A stretch of DNA of 42,956 nucleotides from Bacteroidaceae bacterium (GCA_017520935.1 JAFXEF010000014.1:1-42956), one strand, 5' to 3'; shown: positions 23,859-33,219, numbered from the stretch's first letter. Notes: a model not told the origin generated them from the sequence alone. Translations and numbers: made by a program.

Positions 23859-24611
23859 CTACGGCATCTGCTTGTCTCCCAACCGCCTGTGCAGCCACAA
23901 AGCAGCAAGCACAAAGGCTATCGTTGCTATCACTGCCCACAGCCACATCGTGGTCTCGTCCTGCACCTGCTCCTCCAAGGTCGCATCGGCATAGAGTATC
24001 ATATTGACTGCAGCCACGGAGTTGTTGAGCACGTGCCCCACAATACCAGGTAGCAAGCTACCGGTGCGGTAGTAGAGCCAACCGAACATCATACCCAGCA
24101 AAAAAGCGAAGGGTATCTGGGCAGGATTCATGTGCACTATGCCGAAGATGAGCGACGACACCACGATAGCCGCCCACGGATTCTGCCATACACGGAGCAG
24201 TCGTCCCTCGATGGCACCACGGAAGAGCATCTCCTCCAGTACCGGTGCCAGCAGTGCGATGGAGAGCAGTCCGAAAGGGTTACGGCTCATGGCAATGAAG
24301 GTATCTTCCATGGTGTTGGGGATACCTGCCTGTTCGATGAGAAGATTGAGCACATACATTGCGGCAAACACGAACACCACCGACACGAACAGCACCTGCC
24401 GGCTCACCTCCTTATATCTGTCGCGCTTGATACGCACATACCTGAAGTGTACGAGGTGCCACATCATCATAAGCGTAGAAGCCACCATCGCCACAGAAGT
24501 CATCAGGGTCATGTCCATCGGCACAACAAACCTCGACACCGCCATAGCAATAGCCGAGAATCCCAGTTGATAGCCGAAATAGTAAAGTACAAGTTTAACG
24601 ATTGTCCACAT
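23859..24611 (-). CDS. CPBP family intramembrane metalloprotease (CAAX/Abi)
   Basis: This 250-residue protein has about seven or eight hydrophobic helices and the CPBP motifs: EEMLFRG (motif 1, two catalytic glutamates and Arg), HMNPAQIPFAFLLGMMFGWLY (motif 2 His) and HVLNN (motif 3). Bacterial members act in prenyl-protein processing or bacteriocin immunity. The target is unknown here. It begins 38 bases after ribF on the same strand. Confidence 0.87.
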   Translation of the reverse strand: MWTIVKLVLYYFGYQLGFSAIAMAVSRFVVPMDMTLMTSVAMVASTLMMMWHLVHFRYVRIKRDRYKEVSRQVLFVSVVFVFAAMYVLNLLIEQAGIPNTMEDTFIAMSRNPFGLLSIALLAPVLEEMLFRGAIEGRLLRVWQNPWAAIVVSSLIFGIVHMNPAQIPFAFLLGMMFGWLYYRTGSLLPGIVGHVLNNSVAAVNMILYADATLEEQVQDETTMWLWAVIATIAFVLAALWLHRRLGDKQMP

Positions 24612-24649
24612 GTTGATAATTTGGAATTATGAGTTTGTCTGTTTCACCT

Positions 24650-25684
24650 TCAATTCTCAATTTTCAGATTCCTCACCCGCTGCTCATCATCACGCAGTTG
24701 CTCCATTAAAGCTCCGAGGCTGCCGAAAGTCTGCTCGTCGCGCAATCGCTCCACAAACTCTATCCGCAGCACCTGTCCGTAAAGGTCACCCGCAAAGTCG
24801 AGGATATGTACTTCGATACTACGTTCCTCCCCATTGTTTACCGTGGGGCGATGCCCTATGTTAAGCATCCCCACATGTCTTAGTTGAAAGTTGAAAGATA
24901 ATAGATTAAAATCATTTCCTTCCGGCAGGCAGTTATCGTTTTCTTTAACGCCATCGCTGTCAATGATGTTTACATAAACCGCATACACCCCATCAGCAGG
25001 CAGTAGCTTGACGGTATCATCCACCTGTATGTTGGCCGTGGGGAACCCGATCTTGCGCCCCACCTTGTAGCCGTCCACCACCCTGCCCTCAAGCACATAG
25101 TTGTAGCCTAAAAAGTTATTGGCCTCGGACACATGTCCTTCGGCAATGCAACGGCGTATACGGGTCGAGCTCACCACCTCACCGTCATCCATGCAAGCTT
25201 CACCACGCAGCACCTCGATGTCCAGTTCCTTGCCGTAGCGCACATAGTCATCGAATCCCTCAGTGCGCCCATACCCGAAACGGTGGTCGTAACCAATAAC
25301 CAGAACCACCACACCCAACTGCTCATGCAGTACCTGCTGCATAAACTCACGGGCTGTGAGCAGTGCCATATCAGGAGTGAAAGTGAGCAATGCCACATCG
25401 TCCATACCCGCCTCGTGCAGCAGCGCCACACGCTCGGCTGTCGTGGTCAATGAGGCACGGGTAGCACCAGCCTCAAGCACCACTCTCGGTGCCGTGGCGA
25501 AGGTTACCGCCATGGCCTTCAAGTCACGCTCATCTGCAATGTCCCGAACCTGGCTCAGCAAGCACCGATGACCACGGTGTACGCCATCGAACGTTCCTAT
25601 GGTAGCTACAGCCTTCCTCTCATCCCTCCCAAGGAGGGACGATTCGAACATCTTGGGGTTATGCATAGTGCTCTGCTGTCTCAT
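24650..25684 (-). CDS. ribF: bifunctional riboflavin kinase / FAD synthetase
   Basis: This 344-residue enzyme makes FMN and FAD. The nucleotidyltransferase motif TIGTFDGVHRGH is at about 27-38 and VIGYDHRFGYGR near 132. SSTRIR follows, and the kinase motif GRKIGFPTANIQ is in the second half, then MLNIGHRPTV. Between VYAVYV and MLNIGHRPTV there is an extra segment of roughly 20-25 residues (KENDNCLPEGNDFNLLSFNF) not expected in the family. Its DNA resembles the intergenic CTTTCAACTTTCAACT word. The C-terminal KIEN stop is also formed by such a word. The true start may be Met7 or Met12. Probably transcribed with the HAD gene. Confidence 0.92.
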   Translation of the reverse strand: MRQQSTMHNPKMFESSLLGRDERKAVATIGTFDGVHRGHRCLLSQVRDIADERDLKAMAVTFATAPRVVLEAGATRASLTTTAERVALLHEAGMDDVALLTFTPDMALLTAREFMQQVLHEQLGVVVLVIGYDHRFGYGRTEGFDDYVRYGKELDIEVLRGEACMDDGEVVSSTRIRRCIAEGHVSEANNFLGYNYVLEGRVVDGYKVGRKIGFPTANIQVDDTVKLLPADGVYAVYVNIIDSDGVKENDNCLPEGNDFNLLSFNFQLRHVGMLNIGHRPTVNNGEERSIEVHILDFAGDLYGQVLRIEFVERLRDEQTFGSLGALMEQLRDDEQRVRNLKIEN

Positions 25685-25725
25685 TTATTAGGTTCTCGCT
25701 TGTTATCCTTCTTGAGTTTACCCCC

Positions 25726-26349
25726 CTACGGCACCAGCTGGGAGGAGACAGGGGAGTCATTCCTCCAGTCCGTATTGGCCAACGGACAATAGGTATGGAA
25801 ACCCAGTGCCGCTGCCGCATCACAACTCGCCTGCAGGTCATCAATAAAGAGCGTCTCTTCAGGTTCAATGCCCGCCATCCGTGCCACCTTGAGGAAGGCT
25901 TCGGGCGAAGGCTTCAGTTCGTGTATTTCGTGAGAAAGGAATATCTGCTCAAAGTAGTCCTCAACCTTATGCCCCTGATAGTCGAATCGCTTGCGCCCCT
26001 CCTCCCAATGCACGGCATTCGTATTACTCAGCAAAAACAGACGATAACATTCCTTCAGGCTGAGTAGCATATCCAATTTATAGGTTGGAATATCGAGCAA
26101 CAGAGCACACCAGGCATCATCAATTTGCGTGTCGGTCAATGTGTCACCATACACACGGCGTACTGTATCATGAAACTCTGACACCGTCATCAGTCCCTGT
26201 TCAAAGTCCTTAAGGTCCGTACGCTGCCCGTAAGGATTGGTCAGTTCATCGCTCACCTCCACGCCATATTCGGCAAACCGTTCCACACAACGATTCTTGT
26301 CAAGGTGAATGAGTACCCCCCCCCAGTCAAAAATGATGTTTTTAATCAT
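25726..26349 (-). CDS. HAD-superfamily phosphatase
   Basis: I start at the ATG at 26349 (MIKNIIFDWGGVL), because the longer reading frame upstream reads as low-complexity noise and covers the promoter. The protein has 207 residues. Motif I is FDWGGV with the nucleophile Asp8; LFLLSNTNAVHW is motif II, KPSPEAFLKVA motif III and TLFIDD motif IV. It resembles YihX-type sugar-phosphate phosphatases. The codons for WGGV contain nine consecutive G (C9 at 26316-26324 on the plus strand), a potential slippage site in the catalytic motif. Located 41 bases upstream of ribF. Confidence 0.88.
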   Translation of the reverse strand: MIKNIIFDWGGVLIHLDKNRCVERFAEYGVEVSDELTNPYGQRTDLKDFEQGLMTVSEFHDTVRRVYGDTLTDTQIDDAWCALLLDIPTYKLDMLLSLKECYRLFLLSNTNAVHWEEGRKRFDYQGHKVEDYFEQIFLSHEIHELKPSPEAFLKVARMAGIEPEETLFIDDLQASCDAAAALGFHTYCPLANTDWRNDSPVSSQLVP

Positions 26350-26369
26350 TATCTCTCGCTTATTTTCCA

Positions 26370-26377
26370 CAAAAGTA
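26370..26377 (-). promoter_or_regulatory. -7 box of the HAD-ribF operon
   Basis: TACTTTTG on the minus strand, 20 bases before the ATG at 26349, supports the shorter HAD start. Confidence 0.5.
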
Positions 26378-26722
26378 CAACAATCTATGCAAAAAAGATG
26401 AAATATCGTCACAAAAAATATCCCTTTCACCGAAAGACCCACACCTTTGTACAAATTTTCGTCTACCTTTTATTAGCCTTTGTGGAATTTTATGTAATTT
26501 TGCACAATAATTACTATAATTAGGAATGCGGACATATGCAAGACATTGGAGACAAAAGCATCTCACATAACGTAGCAAACTGTATATCAGCGACTCTGAC
26601 AAGGTTTAATCAATACGCCACGGAAGTCTAATTTTGAGGACACACAACACAAGAAGAACATTCTATAGAAACACTATAATCTATCACCATTAGCACAATA
26701 ACAATCATTAATTCATCATATT
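26378..26722. other. divergent intergenic region between HAD and DASS genes
   Basis: No gene is seen in this stretch. Two TAATTTTG boxes on the plus strand (26495-26502 and 26629-26636) could drive the transporter gene; the second lies 87 bases before its ATG. Confidence 0.5.
26629..26636 (+). promoter_or_regulatory. -7 box of the DASS transporter
   Basis: TAATTTTG at 26629-26636 fits TAnnTTTG. A TTTAA about 20 bases upstream is a weak -33. Confidence 0.45.
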
Positions 26723-28231
26723 ATGTTTATAAATTTTACAGGTTACCATTTGGTGGAAGAATACCACAAATGGAAGAAGGAGAAAAGAGACCAAGGGGTA
26801 AACAATCCCTTGGCGAAAATCATCAAGTTGGCAGTGGTAATTGCCGTAACCGTCACAATCTGGCTGCTACCGACAACGGCATTCGGTATCGAGGGACTCA
26901 CCGTGGTGGAGCAGCGTATCATTGGCGTATTTGCATTCGCCACACTGATGTGGGTGCTTGAGGCCATACCGGCATGGAGCACCTCGCTCATCGTAGTGGC
27001 GCTGTTGCTATTCTCGGTGTCAGACAGTGCACTGAAGCCTCTCGTGACAGGTTACAATCCCGAGGAGTTGGGTACTGTGCTCAAGTATCAAGATATCCTG
27101 CACTGCTTTGCCGACCCCATCATCATGCTCTTTATCGGTGGATTCATGCTGGCTATTGCTGCAACGAAGTATGGTCTCGATGCCAAGATTGCCAAAGTGT
27201 TGCTGAAGCCTTTCGGCACACAATCACGCTTCGTATTGCTGGGTTTCATCGTGGTGACCGGTCTGTTCTCAGCCTTCATCAGCAACACAGCTACTGCTGC
27301 CATGATGCTTGCCTTCCTGGCTCCCGTATTAAAGGCTCTTCCTGCCGATGGTAAGGGTAAGATTGGCCTCGCGCTCGCTATCCCCGTAGCTGCCAATATC
27401 GGCGGTATGGCTACTCCTATCGGTACACCTCCCAACGGTATCGTGCTCAAGTATCTCGAGCCTATGGGTCTGGGTATGGGCTTCGGTGAATGGATTGCCT
27501 TTATGGGACCCATTACCATTGCACTACTCCTTATCTCATGGGTAATTTTGCTCAAATTGTTCCCCTTCAAACAGAAGACTATCGTGCTCGACATCCCCGA
27601 CAACTCACAGAAGGGCTGGCGCACGACATTGGTATACATCACCTTCTTTGCAACCATCGTCATGTGGTTGTTTGACAAGAACCTGGGTCTGAAGACCAAC
27701 GCTGTGGCCATGCTCCCCGTTGCTGTATTCTGTGCCACAGGTATCATCACCAAGCGTGATTTGGAACAGATCAGCTGGAGTGTGCTTTGGATGGTAGCCG
27801 GTGGTTTTGCCCTTGGTGTGGCACTCAACAAATCAGGCTTGGCTCAGCACATGATTGATGCTATCCCGTTTGCTTCATGGTCACCGCTGATTGTCATCAT
27901 CGGCTCAGGTCTGCTATGTTATGCGATGGCAAACTTCATCTCCCACACCGCTACTGCTGCACTCCTTGTGCCCATCCTTGCTGTGGTAGGCGAAAGTATG
28001 TCTACTGCATTGGGACCTGTAGGTGGTGTAGCTACCTTGCTTGTGGGTGTAGCTATCGCCTCGTCAGTAGGTATGGTACTCCCCATCAGTACACCTCCCA
28101 ATGCCTTGGCATACGCTACTGGCCTCATCGAACAGAAGAATATGGTTAAGGTAGGTCTTATCATGGGTATTGTAAGTTTACTCGTAGGATACGTTGTCCT
28201 TATCGCATTGGGTACTAACGGATTGCTCTAA
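26723..28231 (+). CDS. SLC13/DASS sodium-coupled dicarboxylate transporter
   Basis: This 502-residue inner-membrane protein has about 11 helices and the DASS hallmarks: ISNTATAAMM at 186-195 (first SNT motif), PIGTPPNGI at 232-240, then ISHTATAALL at 406-415 and PISTPPNALAYATG near 454-467. It imports dicarboxylates such as succinate, malate or fumarate with sodium. The second motif reads SHT instead of the usual SNT; this Asn helps bind substrate and sodium in VcINDY, so selectivity may differ. Single-gene unit with its own promoter and a strong terminator. Confidence 0.9.
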   Translation: MFINFTGYHLVEEYHKWKKEKRDQGVNNPLAKIIKLAVVIAVTVTIWLLPTTAFGIEGLTVVEQRIIGVFAFATLMWVLEAIPAWSTSLIVVALLLFSVSDSALKPLVTGYNPEELGTVLKYQDILHCFADPIIMLFIGGFMLAIAATKYGLDAKIAKVLLKPFGTQSRFVLLGFIVVTGLFSAFISNTATAAMMLAFLAPVLKALPADGKGKIGLALAIPVAANIGGMATPIGTPPNGIVLKYLEPMGLGMGFGEWIAFMGPITIALLLISWVILLKLFPFKQKTIVLDIPDNSQKGWRTTLVYITFFATIVMWLFDKNLGLKTNAVAMLPVAVFCATGIITKRDLEQISWSVLWMVAGGFALGVALNKSGLAQHMIDAIPFASWSPLIVIIGSGLLCYAMANFISHTATAALLVPILAVVGESMSTALGPVGGVATLLVGVAIASSVGMVLPISTPPNALAYATGLIEQKNMVKVGLIMGIVSLLVGYVVLIALGTNGLL

Positions 28232-28292
28232 TCACACCAACTCACCTACAAAATTAGAGGGAATTGACATCGAGTCGTGTATCCCTTACGCC

Positions 28293-28330
28293 AGAATCGC
28301 ATGCCCTATCCGGATAGGGCATGCGATTCT
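28293..28330. terminator. 38-bp perfect palindrome, terminator of the DASS gene
   Basis: AGAATCGCATGCCCTATCC is followed directly by its exact inverse, a 19-bp stem. A T-rich stretch (TCTTATTATAT) follows. It sits 62 bases after the transporter stop. Confidence 0.88.
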
Positions 28331-28350
28331 TCTTATTATATACAAAAGAA

Positions 28351-28376
28351 ATGCGCGGGGCATAAGCCTCACGCAC
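28351..28376 (-). terminator. terminator of the BNR gene
   Basis: On the minus strand an 11-bp stem with wobble pairs around TTAT is followed by TTTCTTTTG. It lies 26 bases beyond the BNR stop codon. Confidence 0.6.
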
Positions 28377-28401
28377 TTCCTATATTATAAGAATAAAGCC
28401 T

Positions 28402-30204
28402 TCACCACCTCCTGCACGAGTAGGAATTGAGCTGCACGCCAGAGGTGGGTATGTCGCCTATGGTCACTTGCGAAGCCTTGAGCTTGGGAATTTCGATGAC
28501 CTGGTCAATGAGTCCGCCACGGTATACGGTGAGGCGATGCCCATCGTAGGTGAAGGTGACATGCAGAGTGGCATGGGGTGTGGGCCAGTTATCGCCGTGA
28601 GTGCCGGTACAATTGGCTGCCCAGTTGTCGGAGGTGTAGAGCACATTAGTGCTATAGTAACGCTTGCCAGCAATCTCCACATAGGGCTTCACGGTCTCCT
28701 TGTCAAGGCCATAGCTGAAGCTCTGCGTGGTGAGCAGGGTGCCGTAATAGTGGTTGGCTGGGAGCAACATCTCAAGGTCGATGGTGAAGTTGCCCTTCGA
28801 CTGCTTGTCTGTCATGCAGGCCTTCGGTGCAGTGCCATGACCATGGATGGCGGTGGGGAAACCGGTGGGATAGCCCTTCTTGACTATCCAGTAGGCATAG
28901 TCGCCATGCATCCACATGAGACGCATGGGGGGATCCTTGGAGCCGGGGAGCACGAAGGGGCGCACATTGTTCTTGGCCGAGCCGCGAGTGATCTGATCCT
29001 TCATCACTACCTGGCCGTTGGCAGCCACAAGGTAGCGCCATATCTCGTAGATACTCTCACCCTTGGCATTCTTCACAGGCACAGAAAGGTAAACGGTGCC
29101 CGGAGATTCAGGGTCGAGAGCCATGCCGCCCGAGTAGCAGTACTCAGTGTTGGAGGGATGGAAACGTCCACCGCCATAGGCAAGGTCGGTGAGGTGCCAT
29201 GCATCACCTGTCCACTTGGCATAGTAGTACTGGTGGTGCTGCCTGGTGCGGTCGATACGTACCATGGCGATAGTGGGGAAACCAGCCTCATCGCAAGCTA
29301 TCTGCCACACCCAGTCGCGGTAGCCAGCGGGGGCATCGACCAGCGTATAGGGATACTGCAGCTTATACTCGTCGCTCTTGTTTACGCGGAACTTGCCGTC
29401 AGCAATTGTGGAGAGGTAATTGCCCTTGATATCCTCCAAGATAGGATTCACACTCACCGAGCCATCGGCACCCTTCGTAGGATTAAGGTTGATGACATTG
29501 AAGTAAAGCCAGTTGGGCCATTCGTTGTCGGGGTGACCGGTGGTGTAGGTCATGTAGAGTTTGTCCTTACCGTTGCTGTAGTATTTGGCATAGGGGCGTG
29601 CACCGGTGGACTGCACCATCTGATAGGGTCCCCACTTGATTTCTACATCATCGTTCTCGTCGGGCAAGGTGAGACGGGCTATGGTAGGATGCCAGCCCAG
29701 TCCACGCCAGCAGAGATAGAAGTGCTCGGGGTCATCACTCATCAGGAAAGGTGACGGGTATGTGGTGTTGTGATTGGTCTTGATACACTTTTCCTCACCG
29801 AGGATAGTGATGTCGCCCGGATACTTTGAAACACGGTAGTAAAATGCGGGTTCGTCGGTATGACGCGAGTAGATGACAAGCACACGCTCATCGGGAAGGA
29901 CGAGGAAGGTTGGGTTGTTGTGGTCGTCGGGCTGGAAATAGCTACGCACGAGTACTTCGCTCTGGCAACCGGTGATGTAGTCCATCTGCATGGCCTTTAC
30001 ATTGCCATGCACATCAATATAGCCGATATACGAGGCGTTGATGGTACCCTCAGCATTGCTGTAGTGGATGGCACGCGGGTCGGCAAACCAGCACCAAGCA
30101 CCCTCCTCGGTGAGTTGGTGCCCCGAATAGGTTTGCAGCTGTGCTTTGACATCCTGTGTGACAATGGCAAGCAGGGTTATCAATGTGAATAGGTAGCGCT
30201 TCAT
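28402..30204 (-). CDS. BNR-4 repeat-containing exported protein
   Basis: This 600-residue protein has a signal peptide (MKRYLFTLITLLAIVTQDVKAQ). A beta-propeller-like region with WCWFADPRAIHY, FQPDDHNNPTFLVLPDERVLVIYSRH and NTTYPSPFLMS matches the BNR_4 family found in some polysaccharide lyases and other secreted glycan-active proteins. The last 150 residues look like a second beta-sandwich. Located 28 bases after the C1B peptidase gene on the same strand, so probably in that operon. Lyase activity is possible but not shown; no GH or PL catalytic motif can be named with confidence. Confidence 0.82.
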   Translation of the reverse strand: MKRYLFTLITLLAIVTQDVKAQLQTYSGHQLTEEGAWCWFADPRAIHYSNAEGTINASYIGYIDVHGNVKAMQMDYITGCQSEVLVRSYFQPDDHNNPTFLVLPDERVLVIYSRHTDEPAFYYRVSKYPGDITILGEEKCIKTNHNTTYPSPFLMSDDPEHFYLCWRGLGWHPTIARLTLPDENDDVEIKWGPYQMVQSTGARPYAKYYSNGKDKLYMTYTTGHPDNEWPNWLYFNVINLNPTKGADGSVSVNPILEDIKGNYLSTIADGKFRVNKSDEYKLQYPYTLVDAPAGYRDWVWQIACDEAGFPTIAMVRIDRTRQHHQYYYAKWTGDAWHLTDLAYGGGRFHPSNTEYCYSGGMALDPESPGTVYLSVPVKNAKGESIYEIWRYLVAANGQVVMKDQITRGSAKNNVRPFVLPGSKDPPMRLMWMHGDYAYWIVKKGYPTGFPTAIHGHGTAPKACMTDKQSKGNFTIDLEMLLPANHYYGTLLTTQSFSYGLDKETVKPYVEIAGKRYYSTNVLYTSDNWAANCTGTHGDNWPTPHATLHVTFTYDGHRLTVYRGGLIDQVIEIPKLKASQVTIGDIPTSGVQLNSYSCRRW

Positions 30205-30232
30205 GGCTCAAAGATTAGAAGTTAAAGTCCAA

Positions 30233-31627
30233 TTATTCCTCACCCAAGAACATGGGATCCCAGCAAGGAAGCATGACAGGCTTCTGCTTGGCAGCCTTGA
30301 GCACCTCGGGTGTGGCATACTTCTTGTTTACCACAAGGCGGAACATGTACTCGTTGAACCACTCGTCGGTCATGATAAGATGACCCTTATGACCAGAAGC
30401 AGCCCCCCAGCTATTCTCAACCTTCCACATCGTAGGCTTACCCTCGGCATCGACCTCCACAGCCATCATCGTCATAGCGTGCGACGAGCCGCTGTCAAAG
30501 GTGCGTATGCGTTGTGCCTTATCCATACCGAACTCTACCCCTAGCAGTGACTCATAGTCGTAGTTATCAAGATCGAGCAGGCCACGTTTGCTGTCAAGCT
30601 CCTTGCCCACATCACACGAGAAATACATCATCGTAGAGTCCTTGATGGAGGCGATGGCCATTTGCTTGATATCATCGAGCGGAAGATTGAGGTAGAGCCA
30701 GTTGTGTCCGTCATAGGTATGGCGATCGTACTGTATCTCATAGGTCTTCCAATATTCGCGGGTGGGATCGTTCATAAGCATAATATAGTCGTTCTGGTAG
30801 TCTTCACCTATGAATTCAGCGTAGAACGACTGTGGGGTATATTCCTTGGGCTCCCACAGATACTTACCCTTCGCATCTTTCGGAGCCCACTTGAAAGTGG
30901 TAACAGGTTCACCAAAGCCGAGCACGAGGATACGGTATACCTCGCTGAGCATATCGGTCTTGAGAGCCTGCAACTCCTTGCTCTTGGCACCTGCAGCAAC
31001 CTTGTCGCGCAGGACGAGTGCGTCTTCACGCAACTTGCGCTTGATGAGCGAGGTAAAGCGTGAAGTGTTGTTGCTGGCATAGGTCTCGGGCATCACCCCT
31101 GCTGGTACGATACCGTACTTGGCAGCCAAGTCGGCCACACCAGTAAAGGTGCCTCCATCGCTCAGCGGGTGCTTCAGAAGCCACTCTACGGTCTTGTCCT
31201 CCATGGGCTTGTCACCCGTGTCTATGATGGCCTGCAGGAAGAGGTTTGACTTCTCCAGCTGGTCGTAGAAGAAGTTGTAGACGGGCGAGAAGGTCAATTC
31301 CGGGAGGTTGTGCTCATTGATGACCTTACTGCGCATCACATTAAGACCAGTGAAGAGCCAGCAACGTCCCGACGATTGTTGGTCGGTAATTCCCTTCGAG
31401 GGCACGCTGTAGGTGAACCAAGTGTCCATCTCTGTCTGATTGGCTTGATTCACGGCGAGTTTGCTCACGTCGTTGGCCGCCATAGCATTATGGATGGCGC
31501 GGTCGGCAGCAGTCATCGCATTCTCGGTTTTGAACTTCTCCAGCATCTGCGGAGTAATCTCCTGTGCCCCGACACCGAGTGTCAAAGTTGCGAGGGAGAT
31601 GAGGGTATACAATCTTGTATGCTTCAT
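30233..31627 (-). CDS. C1B peptidase (bleomycin hydrolase/aminopeptidase C-like), exported
   Basis: I use the ATG at 31627, giving a signal peptide (MKHTRLYTLISLATLTLGVGAQ) and 464 residues. The papain-like catalytic Cys is in QQSSGRCWLFTGLN (Cys near 89), the His in SSHAMTMMAVE and the Asn in VENSWG. These motifs are those of the C1B family. Typical bleomycin hydrolases are cytoplasmic; this one is directed to the periplasm, as is common in Bacteroidetes. It probably trims peptides imported across the outer membrane. It lies 22 bases after the CoA-transferase gene. Confidence 0.9.
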   Translation of the reverse strand: MKHTRLYTLISLATLTLGVGAQEITPQMLEKFKTENAMTAADRAIHNAMAANDVSKLAVNQANQTEMDTWFTYSVPSKGITDQQSSGRCWLFTGLNVMRSKVINEHNLPELTFSPVYNFFYDQLEKSNLFLQAIIDTGDKPMEDKTVEWLLKHPLSDGGTFTGVADLAAKYGIVPAGVMPETYASNNTSRFTSLIKRKLREDALVLRDKVAAGAKSKELQALKTDMLSEVYRILVLGFGEPVTTFKWAPKDAKGKYLWEPKEYTPQSFYAEFIGEDYQNDYIMLMNDPTREYWKTYEIQYDRHTYDGHNWLYLNLPLDDIKQMAIASIKDSTMMYFSCDVGKELDSKRGLLDLDNYDYESLLGVEFGMDKAQRIRTFDSGSSHAMTMMAVEVDAEGKPTMWKVENSWGAASGHKGHLIMTDEWFNEYMFRLVVNKKYATPEVLKAAKQKPVMLPCWDPMFLGEE

Positions 31628-31649
31628 AATATATTTGTATATTAGTTGT

Positions 31650-33143
31650 TTATGCAAACTCACCCCAGTCAGTCAAACGCATGTCGCCCTTGCGCTGCAG
31701 GGCATCGTGCATACCGAGGGCTGCACGTACGTTGTGACAGGTCTGCCCCTTCGACGACATCTTCAGATAGTCCCACAGGAGCTGACGGTAGTCGGGGTGT
31801 GCACAGTTCTCTATTATGGCTTTGGCACGCTCCATAGGACTCTTACCGCGGAGGTCAGCGATACCCTGCTCAGTGATCATAATGTTTACGCTGTGCTCGT
31901 TGTGGTCTACGTGCGACACCATAGGCACGATGGCGCTGATCTTTCCCTCCTTGGCCACCGAAGGGCATGAGAAGATAGAAATGTATGCGTTACGGGTAAA
32001 GTCGCCCGAACCGCCGATGCCGTTCATCATCTTGGAACCACACACGTGGGTAGAGTTCACGTTGCCGTAAATGTCGGCCTCGAGAGCAGTGTTCATGGAG
32101 ATAAGACCCAGACGGCGTGCCACCTCAGGGTTGTTGGAAATTTCGGAGGGGCGCAGCACGAGCTTGTCCTTGAAGAACTCAATATCATCGTAAATGCTTT
32201 GGAGGCAGTCGTTGCTCACACTGAGCGAGCAGGTACTGCCAAACTTACAACGTCCCGAGCGGATAAGGTCAATAACGGAGTCCTGAATGACCTCGGTATA
32301 CATCTCGAAAGCAGGCACGGTAGCGTCGGCACCAAGGGCACCGAGTACGGCATTGGCCACATTACCCACACCACTCTGCAAGGGCAGGAAGGTGGAGGGA
32401 ATGATGCCGCGTTTCATGTCACCAATGAGAAACTGGGCTACATTGTGGCCTATCTGCATGGTGATGGGGTCGGCATCCGTGAAAGGGCGTGCCTCGTCGG
32501 GACGGTTGACCTCCACGATACCTACAATTTTAGCAGGATCAACCTGCACGTAGGGAGTACCGATACGGTCGCTGGGCTTGTAGACGGGAATCTCCCGGCG
32601 CAAAGGAGGGTCGGCAGGCTCGTATATATCGTGTAAGCCCTTGGGAGCCTTTCCGTATGCGCTGTTGAGTTCAATGATAACCTTATCGGCCAAACGGGCT
32701 ACAGTGGGTGCTATACCAACACCGGCTGTCAGGTACACCTTACCGTCTGGGGTCACATCGCAAGCCTCAAGGATGGCTACATCAACTTTGCCCATGAAGC
32801 CATAGCGCACTTCCTGAGCCATCTGTGAGAGGTGGATATCGTTATAGGCTATCTCGCCGGCATTGACAGCCTTGCGAAAGTCACCATTAGTCGTATAAGG
32901 GGCACGGTAGCGCAGTGCCTTGGCACGAGTGAGCGCACCATCGCAAGAGTCGCCGGTAGATGCACCCGTGAAGAGTCCTATCTGGAAGGGGCGGCCTGCA
33001 GCATGCTCTTCCTCAGCAATACGGGCAATCTCGGCGGTTACGGTCTTGGGGGTTCCGGCAGGAGTAAATCCGCCCAGCCCCATATTGTATCCATGTTTGA
33101 CATGGCTTGCAGCCTCAGCTGCAGTGATAATCTTGAAGCTCAT
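31650..33143 (-). CDS. acetyl-CoA hydrolase/transferase family, succinate CoA-transferase type
   Basis: This 497-residue enzyme moves CoA between succinate and a short-chain acid, most likely propionate or acetate. GLGGFTPAGTPK at 22-33, GASTGDSCDGAL at 60-71, the oxyanion region QSGVGNVANAV at 256-266 and the catalytic glutamate in MYTEVIQDS (Glu284) match the AarC/Cat1/ScpC group. In Bacteroidales this fits the succinate-propionate pathway. It is the first gene of a likely operon with the C1B peptidase and BNR genes, though they seem functionally unrelated. Confidence 0.92.
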   Translation of the reverse strand: MSFKIITAAEAASHVKHGYNMGLGGFTPAGTPKTVTAEIARIAEEEHAAGRPFQIGLFTGASTGDSCDGALTRAKALRYRAPYTTNGDFRKAVNAGEIAYNDIHLSQMAQEVRYGFMGKVDVAILEACDVTPDGKVYLTAGVGIAPTVARLADKVIIELNSAYGKAPKGLHDIYEPADPPLRREIPVYKPSDRIGTPYVQVDPAKIVGIVEVNRPDEARPFTDADPITMQIGHNVAQFLIGDMKRGIIPSTFLPLQSGVGNVANAVLGALGADATVPAFEMYTEVIQDSVIDLIRSGRCKFGSTCSLSVSNDCLQSIYDDIEFFKDKLVLRPSEISNNPEVARRLGLISMNTALEADIYGNVNSTHVCGSKMMNGIGGSGDFTRNAYISIFSCPSVAKEGKISAIVPMVSHVDHNEHSVNIMITEQGIADLRGKSPMERAKAIIENCAHPDYRQLLWDYLKMSSKGQTCHNVRAALGMHDALQRKGDMRLTDWGEFA

Positions 33144-33211
33144 AGTTCTATATGTTTTATTTGTTGCTTTTATTCAACACGATAGGTTCGCACACATGTG
33201 TTTATTGCATG

Positions 33212-33219
33212 CAAAGTTA
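33212..33219 (-). promoter_or_regulatory. -7 box of the CoA-transferase operon
   Basis: TAACTTTG on the minus strand fits TAnnTTTG, 68 bases upstream of the ATG. A small palindrome ACACATGTGT near 33192-33201 lies in the leader. Confidence 0.55.

Noticed and set aside
25726..26454. Longer HAD protein with 35 extra residues
   Set aside because: The extra part is not HAD-like and covers the TACTTTTG promoter box; the ATG at 26349 gives the normal family start.
27088..27831. 247-aa minus-strand ORF
   Set aside because: Antisense to the DASS transporter, which has clear family motifs.
28468..29754. 428-aa plus-strand ORF
   Set aside because: It lies entirely antisense to the BNR gene, has no family match and arises from GC-biased codon positions.
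32046..32636. 196-aa plus-strand ORF
   Set aside because: Antisense to the CoA-transferase; low similarity to anything and no promoter.
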